The translations under genes were made by a program, and so were the position numbers. Below are positions 1 through 10,508 of a stretch of 64,000 nt of DNA, in pieces. Each line of letters starts with the position of its first letter. Positions within the stretch are counted from its first letter, which is position 1. Location of the stretch: assembly GCF_000316575.1 (NCBI RefSeq), contig NC_019682.1:2602001-2666000 (forward strand), read 5' to 3'. The notes below the pieces were generated by a model. The model was not told where the DNA came from. It made no database searches and saw only the letters and a list, made by a program, of their open reading frames with translations. The stretch is from Calothrix sp. PCC 7507 (GTDB lineage Bacteria; Cyanobacteriota; Cyanobacteriia; Cyanobacteriales; Nostocaceae).

Positions 1-367
1 CTTGCTGACTTTCATCAGCATCACTAGATTGAATTTTACTGAGGTCGAGAATGGATTCAAATTTCAAAAAATTATTTTCTGTACTAGACTGATCAAGTAC
101 CTTAGCAATTTTCGATGTTTTCAAGCTCTCAAAGACTTGGCGAATATCGCCGCTGCTACCAATTCCTTGGTAATTAACTTTCCAGTCTGAATACTCATTC
201 AGAATTTCACGAGCATACTTTTCATAGCGTGGAGCCTGAAAAGTTGATTTTGCACTATTCAAAACTGCAGCTTGAGTAGTCCCTAGAAAAATAGAACCAA
301 GTGCAACAGCAGCAGTCGCTAGAGAAGTAGTAAAGACACGATTCCAAATGGTAGTTGAAAAGCTCAT
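1..367 (-). CDS. PstS-like secreted protein, N-terminal part (runs off left edge)
   Basis: The reading frame starts at an ATG (367) behind an AGGGTG Shine-Dalgarno and stays open to the window edge (122 codons). Residues 1-34 form a signal peptide (basic start, hydrophobic core, TQAA cleavage region). Residues 35-78 resemble the start of mature phosphate-binding PstS proteins: LNSAKSTFQAPRYEKYARE, then KVNYQGIGSSGDIRQ, where PstS has AGATFPAPLY..YA and VNYQxIGSGGGIRQ. The FGGSD segment with the phosphate-binding Asp, expected straight after, is absent. Residues 107-122 (LDLSKIQSSDADESQQ) instead nearly match the leader of the Cys-rich peptide at 1554-1844; over 50 bp the DNA is 45/50 identical. 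It may therefore be a chimera or a degenerate paralog rather than a working phosphate-binding protein. The remainder lies outside the window, so function is open. Confidence 0.6.
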   Translation of the reverse strand, partial: MSFSTTIWNRVFTTSLATAAVALGSIFLGTTQAAVLNSAKSTFQAPRYEKYAREILNEYSDWKVNYQGIGSSGDIRQVFESLKTSKIAKVLDQSSTENNFLKFESILDLSKIQSSDADESQQ

Positions 368-1553
368 ATCACCCTGTATTTAAGGAATATTTTCTACTGA
401 AATCACAGCCTTAGATAAACTATATTTTTTATGGTTAAAGCCAAAAATGTTTAGTGGTGATACAAAAATTTATATCTACGGAAAAAGTATATTAGGAATT
501 ACGCATTGACAGAAAACATCAAATATGGGTGACGGTAAAACTACATCTTTCGTAGGGGTAAAGCGCAATGCTCATTGGTGTCAACTTAACGTGAAACCCA
601 TATCCCGCCTCAGAATGAATTCTGAGTCTAATAACCCAAGTCATCTGTACACGAAGTGTTCCCGTTCGCGTAGCGTCTCCGTCAGGAGAAGGGTAGATGA
701 CTAAAAATTCTCAAAAATCCTCAGTTTACTTTAGTAAACTTTGGCTATTAGCCTTGGAATTCATTCCTAGGCGGGTAGGTAAGCCTTGCAATAAGCCATC
801 TGTAGCTTAAGTTGACACGTATGAGCATTGCGCTTTCCCTCTACAATATCGGTCTATTTACCATCAATATAATTATTAATCAAAGCCTGAAACGAGCCAT
901 TTTGGTCAAAGCATAACATGATTAATTTGTACAGTGCGTAAGGCATCAAATAAAAATAAGTAGTAGTCTGTCAGGGTTGAAATGAGGGACTGTAGTGTGA
1001 GCGTCTCGCTCACGCGGGCAAGATGCCCGCACTACCAAAAACCCCTCAAAACAAAATTGACAAACCAGTAGTGCGATCGCGAGAGCGTGTCCGTTGGCGC
1101 AGCCTCCCGCAGAGAAGGACAAACATCTTGCTCGCGCAGGCAAGATGCCCGCACTACAAATATTAAATTGTTCAACTTATTTTTACACGACTCCTAAATG
1201 CGTAAGTCCTGCGCCCTTGGCGTTATCGCAGAGAAGTAATCGCCTGTGATTGCTTCTCTGCGAGACGCTGTTCGCGTTCGCTCCGCTTGCAATGACGGGA
1301 GAGAGATTTTGCACTCTCACAACAATGGTATGAACCAACAATCATCAAATTTCATCAAAGTCAACAGCCTAGGATAAGCCTAACTAACAATTTAATCCAC
1401 ACAGAGATTAACTCTGCGTGGATAGACAATAATATTATTTAGCAGTAACAAGCTGGAAACCAGTTAGGTAATATGTCAGGGTCACACCACAAGAATTTGA
1501 CTAACTTAATTTCCTGAGTGACCGTCACCCACATCACCAAAGCAGATTGGAGA
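368..1553. other. Gene-poor intergenic stretch with dispersed repeats
   Basis: Apart from the MITE-like element at 553-844 I see no gene. From 985 to 1156 there are two GCAAGATGCCCGCACTAC palindromic repeats separated by a GCGCAGCCTCCCGCAGAGAA repeat. From 1200 to 1300 there are CAGAGAAGTAATCGCC / GATTGCTTCTCTGCGAGACG inverted segments. These are intergenic repeat families of the kind common in Nostocales. Short frames here do not look coding. Confidence 0.6.
553..844. mobile_element. MITE-like element with about 35-bp terminal inverted repeats
   Basis: The left end reads GTAGGGGTAAAGCGCAATGC and continues CTCATTGGTGTCAACTTA. The reverse complement of the right end reads GTAGAGGGAAAGCGCAATGC then CTCATACGTGTCAACTTA. 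The two arms match at all but a few positions. The 292-bp interior has no gene; it holds the GTTCGCGTAGCGTCTCCG dispersed repeat common in Nostocales. The subterminal motif CATTGGTGTCAACTTAACG recurs at 7582, where only the left end is present, so this is a dispersed non-autonomous element. Confidence 0.6.
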
Positions 1554-1844
1554 TTAGATACATGTCCAACAGCCACCAGGACAGCAGAATTCACACCAAA
1601 CTAAAGTGCAATCTGCTAGCTTTCTTGGCGGTTGTTGAATTCCTCCTAACAGTTCCTGTCCTTGCTGACTCTCATCACTATTACTAGATTGAATTTTACT
1701 CAGGTCGAGAGTGTATTGCCATTTTATAGCATTATCTGGTATACCGTACTTGCTAATTACAGTCCCAATACTAGATGTTCTCAAAGCGTCATTGACTGCC
1801 TGTCTTAGCTCTTCTTCAAACTGCTGTAATGTTTGCTCATCCAT
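1554..1844 (-). CDS. Small Cys-rich protein, candidate RiPP-type precursor peptide
   Basis: A 96-residue protein from an ATG behind CAGGAT. Residues 1-64 are acidic and leader-like (MDEQTLQQFEEELRQAV..., then TLDLSKIQSSNSDESQQ). A LLGG at about 65-68 could be a double-glycine processing site. The last 28 residues have six cysteines: ADC, VWCEFCCPGGC and WTCI. The layout of a long acidic leader, GG and a short Cys-rich core fits a ribosomally made, modified peptide, but I do not recognise the leader as Nif11, NHLP or a cyanobactin leader, and no modification enzyme or exporter is visible nearby. Its leader block LDLSKIQSSxxDESQQ recurs in the PstS-like fragment at 1-367, which shows the two genes have exchanged or duplicated sequence. 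It could instead be a metal-binding small protein. Confidence 0.55.
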   Translation of the reverse strand: MDEQTLQQFEEELRQAVNDALRTSSIGTVISKYGIPDNAIKWQYTLDLSKIQSSNSDESQQGQELLGGIQQPPRKLADCTLVWCEFCCPGGCWTCI

Positions 1845-2024
1845 AACTATTTTCTATCCTGAAAAACTAATAGGTTAGTAAACCGAATTTGTGATTTACT
1901 AACTTATTCATCACATCGGTTTGCGAAGATTCCGGAGTTTGGCATAAAATTTTCTGCGGGAATTCCTCAAAGCGTTCAAGACAACTTGGTCACAACTACA
2001 TAACTCACTGCCTACGTATTAATA

Positions 2025-2506
2025 TAGTCAGATTATCGGCTTGTGGAAAAGATTGAGGATGCCGTGCCCCTACTGGAACGACACGACTAATGGTGCGTTA
2101 ACCAAAAACATATCGTACGGGCACGGCATAGTCAGATTATCGGCTTGTGGAAAAGATTGAGGATGCCGTGCCCCTACTGGAACGACACGACTAATGGTGC
2201 GTTAACCAAAAACATATCGTACGGGCACGGCATAGTCAGATTATCGGCTTGTGGAAAAGATTGAGGATGCCGTGCCCCTACTGGAACGACACGACTAATG
2301 GTGCGTTAACCAAAAACATATCGTACGGGCACGGCATAGTCAGATTATCGGCTTGTGGAAAAGATTGAGGATGCCGTGCCCCTACTGGAACGACACGACT
2401 AATGGTGCGTTAACCAAAAACATATCGTACGGGCACGGCATAGTCAGATTATCGACTTGTGGAAAAGATTGAGGATGCCGTGCCCCTACTGGAACGACAC
2501 GACTAA
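2025..2506. repeat. 104-bp direct tandem repeat, 4 full units plus a 66-bp partial unit
   Basis: Units begin with TAGTCAGATTATCGGCTTGT at 2025, 2129, 2233, 2337 and 2441, exactly 104 bp apart, and the first four are virtually identical. The fifth has one G-to-A change (ATCGACTTG) and stops at 2506. Each unit contains GATGCCGTGCCCC and a partly complementary GTACGGGCACGGCA, so each can fold into a hairpin. No open frame runs through. There are no unique spacers, so this is not CRISPR. Confidence 0.95.
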
Positions 2507-2758
2507 AATGATGCAAACAAATGTAGCCACTGTCTTAATTGTGAAGTGCGATCATTCAGACATGGAGTTAAAAAGCGGTATGAAGTGCGATCGCCGATAT
2601 TGCGATTGGTTTAAATTTTAACCTTCTGCATTCTTTAACTGCAAAAACTCGACTTTTAGCTAATTGACGAGATAGCCGCATAAGAGTGAAATTAACTTTA
2701 CCCCCAGCCAGTTATTCAAAAAGGCAGAGGAGAGAGATTATTCCTATTGATAATAATC
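2507..2758. other. Upstream region of the split TPR/CHAT gene
   Basis: No gene is seen. The stretch has two GTGCGATC-type HIP-like motifs and a purine-rich GGCAGAGGAGAGAGA just upstream of the next gene, which may act as a rather distant Shine-Dalgarno. Confidence 0.4.
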
Positions 2759-3091
2759 ATGAAAATTTTAACAGTTAATCACAAAAAATCTACTTTCATT
2801 TTATTTATTTTACATTCTTTAATTTCTTGGCATTTAGTAGCGCTTTTTTTATCCCCAGTTGGTTTCGCTCAAACAGTAGATAATCGTTTATACCGAGCCG
2901 ATTTACTGCTACGGTTAGGAATTAGGCAACATCAGACTGCTCAATTTGCAGCGGCTTTAGTGTCTTTGCAGGAAGCATTGCAACTTTATCAGCAGCATAA
3001 AAACGCAATTGGGGAAGCTAATACTTTAGGGATTTTGGGTAAAATCTACTTTACTTTAGGGCAATACGGGCAAGCAATTGGGCATTATCAA
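2759..3091 (+). pseudogene. TPR/CHAT protein, 5' part, cut by IS1634-family insertion
   Basis: Starts at ATG 2759 (an in-frame TTG at 2747 is an alternative). An N-terminal signal peptide or membrane anchor (hydrophobic FILFILHSLISW... ending at GFAQ) is followed by the first TPR repeats (RADLLLRLGIRQHQTAQFAAAL, then GEANTLGILGKIYFTLGQYGQAI). The frame enters the insertion element after HYQ and ends 24 bases later at 3115. Joining base 3091 directly to 5188 removes the element and one copy of its target duplication and gives GHYQ-QQKNLL in frame, an uninterrupted protein of about 810 residues. The 5' fragment alone would make a short exported TPR stub. Confidence 0.85.
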
Positions 3092-3377
3092 CCTACATTC
3101 CGCAGATGTAACTGATATTACTGGTAATTTTGAAAAATCAAGACTAGAATATTTTTATTAGTCTAATTTTTAGGTTAAAATTTACTTTTATTTACAACGA
3201 TTAGGGAGTTTATCAGTAAGTTAATTTCACAGATTATCCTAATATATTCATTTTCGCGAACAATCAAATAATTTATCTAAAATTTCCCAATATAAACTTA
3301 GCAAAGACTATTATAATCTTCGCGGTAATTCTAATTTTTAAAAAATATTTCCAATTTGTTCAGACAAATAACCCAGT

Positions 3378-5045
3378 TTAAATCATCAGATAGTATTGAC
3401 GACAATTTTCACCCAAATAACGTAATATTTTTTGACGTTCCTCTGTTAAATTACTCATTTGTTGCTTGCCATTGACAAGCAACAAGTGTACAGATTGAAA
3501 CATCTGAAATATCCACCTCATTGTCGGTTTATTCGTGAATTTCTTTACCTGATTTCTGACGCTACCATCTGATAATAATAATGCTTGCCTCAACTTTCTT
3601 TGTGCTAGGTTATAGACTAACAAGCATAGCTCCATTATCATCGCAATTGCCTCCACTCTTTCGGGACTTTTGACAAATACACTTGACGTAAAAAACAATG
3701 GATCTTTTAAAAATCTAAATCCTCTTTCGTTCGATTGTTGAGCTTTATATTCTAAGAGTACCTGCTGATTATTCAATTCATCTTCATCTAAGATATTCGT
3801 CGCCAATATAAATCTTCCAGCTTTAATTTTCTCAGCTTCTATCACTTCTATTCTCGGTTCTATTTGACCTGTGACTTGATATTTTATTTGCTGTTTCTCG
3901 GTGGATTTACTTGGTCTTCCTGCTTTGGTATACTCTGGTTTTTCTGAGTACTCAATTTCTTTGATTTGGTGATATTTCCACGATAATGATAGCTTTTCTA
4001 CAGCGATTTTAGCATCTGCCTGACATGCAAATTCTTGTCTGGATAGTTTGCGTAGTGCGGCTTGCGCTTTTTCTAACTGCTTCTCAACTTGTTTTTTTAC
4101 TTGTTGAATACTTGATTTTTTTCGCTGTTCACTTTCTATGATTAACCATCTTTGTTTTATCTTTCCGTATTCACTTTCTCTAGTTGCTATTTTGTATCCT
4201 GTTGTTTCACTTTCTTGCCATTCATTTTCCTGAATATCTAAGATTTTATGTTGTGCCTCTTTAATACTTAGTGGTACTCTAGTTATCCATTTTATTTCTC
4301 TCATGGCTTCTAGGTTATCAGCTGTGTATAAGGCACTGTCAGCTACACATATTCCCGCGAATGTCCATTGCTTTCTAAATTCTTTTAATCGGGAGACGAA
4401 TACACTTTTATCATCTACGTTTCCTGAATCTACTTTTAAATATAATGGGATATCTCCATCTCCTGTCACTATCATATCAATGATAAATTGTTTTAAGTCT
4501 GGTCGGTGGTCTCTCGAGTATCCATGAACAATTTCTATGGGTTTCATTTCTGACTCTAATTCGGCTTGATTTAATGAGGCTTCTTGATTAATTTTATCTA
4601 TTGTCTCTGACTCTTTTTCATATTCTCCATGTACATACATTGAACTCCCATCTAAATGAATACTATTCATTTCTACTTGGAATTTGTCCGCCGCTTTTAT
4701 GGCGATTGCTGTAAATAATTTCGTTGTTCCTACTTGATAGTATTGGTCTAATGCCCTTCCTAATCTATCGTCATTTAAATGTGATGGGTAGACTCCTTTT
4801 CCTATTAGATGTTCGGTTGCTTTTCCTACAAAAAACTCCTCAAATAGATATAATGGTGCGCTCAAAAACCCTAACCCATTCAAAATCATTGCTTTCATTA
4901 CTTGTCCAGGAGTGAGAGTTTCTTTAACTTTTATTCCCACTTTTTTATTCACTTCTTCTACCAATTCCATCTCGTCTATTATTCCCGCTACTATGCCCAA
5001 ATGGTCTATATTTAGGACTTTTATTGTTTCTAGTGCCTCATTCAT
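3378..5045 (-). CDS. IS1634-family transposase
   Basis: A 555-residue transposase, starting at an ATG behind GGAAAGAG. The N-terminus (LNIDHLGIVAGIIDEMELVE) is the DUF4277 domain found at the front of IS1634/IS4-type transposases. The central part contains SIHLDGSSMYVHGEY and later VADSALYTADNL, which fit the first and second Asp blocks of a DDE catalytic core. Near the C-terminus, YKAQQSNERGFRFLKDPLFF matches the YREKxxxExxFRxLK-type block carrying the catalytic Glu. Length and motifs look intact, so the element may still be active. It is transcribed opposite to the gene it interrupts. Confidence 0.9.
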   Translation of the reverse strand: MNEALETIKVLNIDHLGIVAGIIDEMELVEEVNKKVGIKVKETLTPGQVMKAMILNGLGFLSAPLYLFEEFFVGKATEHLIGKGVYPSHLNDDRLGRALDQYYQVGTTKLFTAIAIKAADKFQVEMNSIHLDGSSMYVHGEYEKESETIDKINQEASLNQAELESEMKPIEIVHGYSRDHRPDLKQFIIDMIVTGDGDIPLYLKVDSGNVDDKSVFVSRLKEFRKQWTFAGICVADSALYTADNLEAMREIKWITRVPLSIKEAQHKILDIQENEWQESETTGYKIATRESEYGKIKQRWLIIESEQRKKSSIQQVKKQVEKQLEKAQAALRKLSRQEFACQADAKIAVEKLSLSWKYHQIKEIEYSEKPEYTKAGRPSKSTEKQQIKYQVTGQIEPRIEVIEAEKIKAGRFILATNILDEDELNNQQVLLEYKAQQSNERGFRFLKDPLFFTSSVFVKSPERVEAIAMIMELCLLVYNLAQRKLRQALLLSDGSVRNQVKKFTNKPTMRWIFQMFQSVHLLLVNGKQQMSNLTEERQKILRYLGENCRQYYLMI

Positions 5046-5090
5046 GCTTTTTCTCTTTCCACTTACCGCCTTATTATTTTATAGAAAAAA

Positions 5091-5125
5091 AGCCTGAAAT
5101 AATTGCTATACAACCATTTCAGGCT
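5091..5125 (-). terminator. Hairpin upstream of the transposase inside the IS right end
   Basis: AGCCTGAAAT and ATTTCAGGCT form a perfect 10-bp stem with a 15-base loop. Read on the minus strand the stem is followed by TTTTTTT. It lies between the IS end and the transposase start, so it would stop read-in transcription from the right flank. Such shielding of transposase genes from outside promoters is known in several IS families. Confidence 0.6.
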
Positions 5126-5187
5126 TAAGTTTTTTCAATTTCATAATTATGAAATCTGCTTTAATATCTGCGGAATGTGGGTATCAA

Positions 5188-7281
5188 CAGCAGAAAAATC
5201 TTTTGCAGACTCTGGGCGATCGCGCGGGGGAAGCTCAAGCTTTAGATGATCTGAGTAATACTTATATCTACCAAGGAGATGCCAAGCAAGGGAAAATACT
5301 ACACGATTTAGCCCAAAAAATTAGAAAAGAAATTGGCACTCCTCAAGGAGAAGCGGCTTTTTTAGGTAACATCGGGTTAGCTTACGAATCTCAGGGACAA
5401 TACCCCCAAGCAATTGAACTATATCAGCAGCAACTAGCGCTCGCCCAAAAAAATCATGATCCGGCTGCGATAGATAATTCCTATAACAGATTGGTACAGG
5501 TTTACCAGTCTCAGGGAAAATATCCACAGTTAATTGAATTGTATCAGCAGCAGTTGGCGATCGCCCGGCAAAATAAAGATGCAGTAAGCGTTGCTGATTT
5601 ACTTAGCCAATTAGCAGCAGCTTACAAATCACAAGGACAATATCAGCCAGCCATAGAAATATATCAGCAGCAGTTGTTAGCAACCAGAAACATCAAAGAC
5701 TCTCAGGGAGAAATGAAGTCTCTGAATAATTTGGGAGACACTTATCGCCAGAGTGGACAATACGAACCAGCCCTAGAAGTATATAAAAAGCAGTTAGCGT
5801 TGGCTACGTCCACCGCAGGCATCGCTCGCAACCAAGGCGAACAATTACAGATAGGAATAGCACTGAATAATATAGGATTAACTCTCCTGAAAGCTGGCAA
5901 CCTGCCGGAAGCAGAAAAAACGTTGCTTGATGCGACAAAAGTTTGGGAATTAATCCGCAAAAAAGTAGGTAGCAACAGTATTAACTATAGTCAAGAACAA
6001 GCAGCAACTTATCGAATTTGGCAACAACTTTTGATTGCCCAAAATAAGCCAGAAGAAGCTCTAGAAATTGCAGAACGCGGTAAATCTTGGTCTATTGCCC
6101 AGCTACTAGGAATGCGCTTTTCATCTGAACCAGAATGGGCTGCTGCTAAAATTGTTCCTCGCGAAATAAATCCGCCCACAATTGCCCAAATTCGCCAAAT
6201 TGCCAAACAGCAAAATGCTACATTAATTGAGTATTCAATCATTCCTGATGAAGGGTTGTATGTTTGGGTTGTGCAGCCATCAGGGGAAGTAAAGTTTCGC
6301 CGCATTGATATCAAATCTCAACCTACAATCTATCCTGTTTCTTCTCTAGCCGATGTTGTTGTGAGTATTGGCAACTTTATGGGAATCAAAGGTAAAACTG
6401 AAGCGGCAGCAAAAGCGAACATGGAAATCAAGCCATTATTGCAACTTCATCAGTTACTAATTAAACCAATTGCCGATTTGCTGCCAAAAGAAACTGCTAG
6501 TCGTCTCATATTCATTCCCCAAGAAGAACTTTCTTTAATTCCTTTCCCAGCCCTGGTTGATATCTATGGCAAATATCTCATTGAAAAACACACAATAGTC
6601 ACAGTTCCAGCTATTCAAGTGTTAGCTTTAACTCACAAACAACAGAAGAATTTTTCCAGAGATAATGCGCTAGTAGTGGGCAATCCTAGTATGCCAAGAA
6701 TTGCCTTATTCATTGGACAACCGCCGCAACCTTTACCACCCCTTGTAAATGCGGAACAAGAAGCCTTAGAAATTGCCGAATTGCTGAAAACTAAACCTTT
6801 GATTGCAAATCTTGCCACGAAAAAGACTGTTTTGCAACAACTACCCAAAGCAAAAGCAGTGCATCTGGGAACTTATGGGATTATAGATGGGATAAAGCGG
6901 CAAGGTATTCCAGGTGCGATCGCCCTTTCCCCCAGTGACAGCGATAGTGGAGTGTTGAGTGCCGCAGAAATTTTAGACTTAAAGCTCAAAACGACACTAT
7001 TTGTGATCAGTGCCACAGAAACGAGCAAGAGTCAGATCAGCAGCGATGGAATTAGTGGTTTATCCTTGTCTCTGATTTTTGCAGGAGTTCCTAGCATAAT
7101 TATGCCCCTGTGGTCATCACCGGAAGTTCCCACCGCCTCTTTCATGACTGAATTTTACAATCAGTTGAATCAGACTCACGATAAAGCACAAGCTTTACGC
7201 CAAGCAATGCTCAAAACAAAGGAACAATATCCGCATCCTAGAGATTGGGCAGGATTTATGTTAATTGGTGAGGGCAAATAA
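5188..7281 (+). pseudogene. TPR/CHAT protein, 3' part, catalytically degenerate CHAT domain
   Basis: Continues the gene cut at 3091. It has about five TPR repeats with near-repeated PQAIELYQQQLALA / PAIEIYQQQLLATR units, a linker, then a CHAT (caspase-like) domain over the last 300 residues (LIFIPQEELSLIPFPALVD is the typical entry motif). In active CHAT domains the catalytic His lies in ATHG and the Cys in LSACET. Here these read LGTYG and ISATETS, so both are replaced (Tyr and Thr). The downstream GLSLSLIFAGVPSIIMPLW block is conserved. The gene was therefore probably not a protease even before the IS arrived. An ATG within the IS (5149) could drive a 710-residue readout that lacks the signal peptide. 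Confidence 0.85.
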
Positions 7282-7300
7282 AGTCGAGCTTAGAAAGGGG

Positions 7301-7458
7301 AGGGTGTTGACTTTGTACGAAATTAGCTAAAAATTATCATACAATTTTTGTGTTTACCGTAGGGGCATCGGCACTGCCGTGCCCTGATGAGAACGTCAAC
7401 TACGACTATTATTTTGAATGATGCATTTTGGGCGGAAAACCCTCAGAGTCAACACCCT
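7301..7458. repeat. Short inverted-repeat element downstream of the CHAT gene
   Basis: AGGGTGTTGACTTTG at 7301 is mirrored by CAGAGTCAACACCCT ending at 7458 (one mismatch). The 158-bp interval has no gene and contains the GGGGCATCGGCACTGCCG palindromic repeat. It is probably a small non-autonomous element and directly abuts the next MITE. Confidence 0.45.
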
Positions 7459-7567
7459 AGTACAGTGCGGCGGAAATAAGCAGACCATTCTCAATCGCTA
7501 AAAAGCTTACTCCATATTACTTTTGACTTTTGACTTTTGACTTTTGACTTCCGCCTTGCGGTACTAG
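7457..7567. mobile_element. 111-bp MITE, copy 1
   Basis: Begins CTAGTACAGTGCGGCGGAAA and ends CTTCCGCCTTGCGGTACTAG, giving imperfect terminal inverted repeats around CTAGTAC. The interior has four ACTTTTG-type heptamers. The second copy, inverted and also exactly 111 bp, is at 10354-10464. Confidence 0.8.
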
Positions 7568-9188
<1,621 letters not shown>

Positions 9189-9277
9189 TTTGTCAAGAGT
9201 CAAGAGTTATTATCCGCTGCTCCCCTTGGACTGAGCGTAGTCGAAGTCTGCCCCACTTCCGCCCCAAAGGAGTTCAA

Positions 9278-10321
9278 ATGAGCTACCTGCACTTGATTTC
9301 AGCCCAAACTCAGTTCTATCAACTTCCTCGTCCTTTTAAATTGGAATCTGGTAGAGAATTAACCGGGGTTCAAGTTGCTTATCGGACTTGGGGTGAATTG
9401 AATGCAGCAGGCGACAATGCTGTGTTAGTTTGTCATGCTTTGACTGGCTCTGCTGATGTTGATGATTGGTGGGAACCTTTGTTGGGTGAAGGGAAAGCGC
9501 TTGATCCTGAGCGGGATTTGATTATCTGTAGTAATGTTTTGGGGAGTTGTTACGGTACGACTGGGCCAACGGCGATTAATTCGGAAACTGGCTTTGCTTA
9601 TGGAGCTACATTTCCTAAGATGACAATCCGGGATATGGTTCACCTGCAAGCTTTGCTGCTGGAATCGCTGGGGGTGCGATCGCTGGAATTAGTCCTTGGG
9701 GGATCGCTCGGTGGTATGCAAGTATTAGAGTGGGCGTTGCTGTATCCTGAGAGAGTAAAAGCGATCGCACCAATTGCTACATCTGGTAGGCATTCTGCTT
9801 GGTGTATTGGCTTAAGTGAAGCACAACGACAAGCTATTTATGCTGATCCTCACTGGCAAGCAGGAAATTATACAGTTGAGCAGCCACCAGCGCAAGGTTT
9901 AGCTGTCGCTAGGATGATTGCCATGAATACTTACCGCGCCTGGGCTAGCTTCCAGGAGCGATTTGGGCGAGAATCTCAAGACGATCAGCAGTTTGCGATC
10001 GCTAGCTATTTACAGCACCAAGGTATAAAATTAATAGAACGTTTTGATGCCAACACTTACATCACACTCACCCAAGCGATGGATAGTCACGATGTTGGCT
10101 ATCAGCGCCAGAGTTATGAATCTGCACTGCAAAGTATCCAGCAACCTGCTCTAATAGTTGGTATTAATACTGACATTCTCTACCCACCAGTCGAACAGCA
10201 AGAACTCGCAGACTTGATTCCCAATGCTCAATTGCTATGGTTGGAGTCATCCCACGGACACGATGCGTTTTTAATCGAGATGACAATATTGAATGAGTGG
10301 ATTGCTAATTTTCGCAATTAG
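9278..10321 (+). CDS. metX: Homoserine O-acetyltransferase
   Basis: A 347-residue alpha/beta-hydrolase-fold enzyme that transfers acetyl from acetyl-CoA to homoserine. The nucleophile Ser lies in GGSLGGMQ, the acid is expected near NTDILYPP, and the His lies in SSHGHDAF. CHALTGSADVDDWW and GSCYGTTGP are family signatures. The frame is open upstream to 9185, but ATG 9278 has a clear AAAGGAG site and matches the usual N-terminus. The 89-bp gap to metY holds a CTTGGACTGAGCGTAGTCGA dispersed repeat, also seen (inverted) at 23042. Product feeds MetY. Confidence 0.93.
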   Translation: MSYLHLISAQTQFYQLPRPFKLESGRELTGVQVAYRTWGELNAAGDNAVLVCHALTGSADVDDWWEPLLGEGKALDPERDLIICSNVLGSCYGTTGPTAINSETGFAYGATFPKMTIRDMVHLQALLLESLGVRSLELVLGGSLGGMQVLEWALLYPERVKAIAPIATSGRHSAWCIGLSEAQRQAIYADPHWQAGNYTVEQPPAQGLAVARMIAMNTYRAWASFQERFGRESQDDQQFAIASYLQHQGIKLIERFDANTYITLTQAMDSHDVGYQRQSYESALQSIQQPALIVGINTDILYPPVEQQELADLIPNAQLLWLESSHGHDAFLIEMTILNEWIANFRN

Positions 10322-10353
10322 GGCATTGGGCATTGGGAGATAATTACCTAGGA

Positions 10354-10464
10354 CTAGTACCGCAAGGCGGAAGTCAAAAGTCAAAAGTCAAAAGTCAAAA
10401 GAATTGTATTCTGGGCTTTTGCGCCATTTGAAATGGTATGTTCATTTACGCCGCGCTGTACTAG
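10354..10464. mobile_element. 111-bp MITE, copy 2 (inverted relative to copy 1)
   Basis: Read on the minus strand it begins CTAGTACAGCGCGGCGTAAA and ends CTTCCGCCTTGCGGTACTAG, with four TCTTTTGACTTTTG-type repeats inside. Length is identical to copy 1 at 7457-7567. The two copies bracket the metY-metX unit in opposite orientation. Confidence 0.8.
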
Positions 10465-10508
10465 CCCTTTCAAGTTTAGGGTGTGTTAATGTTGTACCTA
10501 TAAAAAAA

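Larger units (their letters stand above)
3092..5181 (-). mobile_element. IS1634-family insertion sequence, complete, 2090 bp
   Basis: The left end CCTACATTCCGCAGATGT and the inverted right end CCCACATTCCGCAGATAT match at 16 of 18 positions. Both ends are flanked by TATCAA (3086-3091 and 5182-5187), a 6-bp target duplication. The element has one transposase gene on the minus strand and interrupts a TPR/CHAT gene. The perfect target duplication and the otherwise undamaged host frame suggest a recent insertion. Confidence 0.93.

Noticed and set aside
946-1143. 65-residue minus-strand frame
   Set aside because: Made of dispersed GCAAGATGCCCGCAC repeats; no coding signal.
2025-2506. Possible CRISPR array
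   Set aside because: Units follow each other directly at 104 bp with no unique spacers, and no cas genes are near.
5149-5187. ATG 5149 as the true start of the CHAT gene
   Set aside because: It lies inside the IS right end; the original gene start is at 2759, as the reconstructed frame shows.
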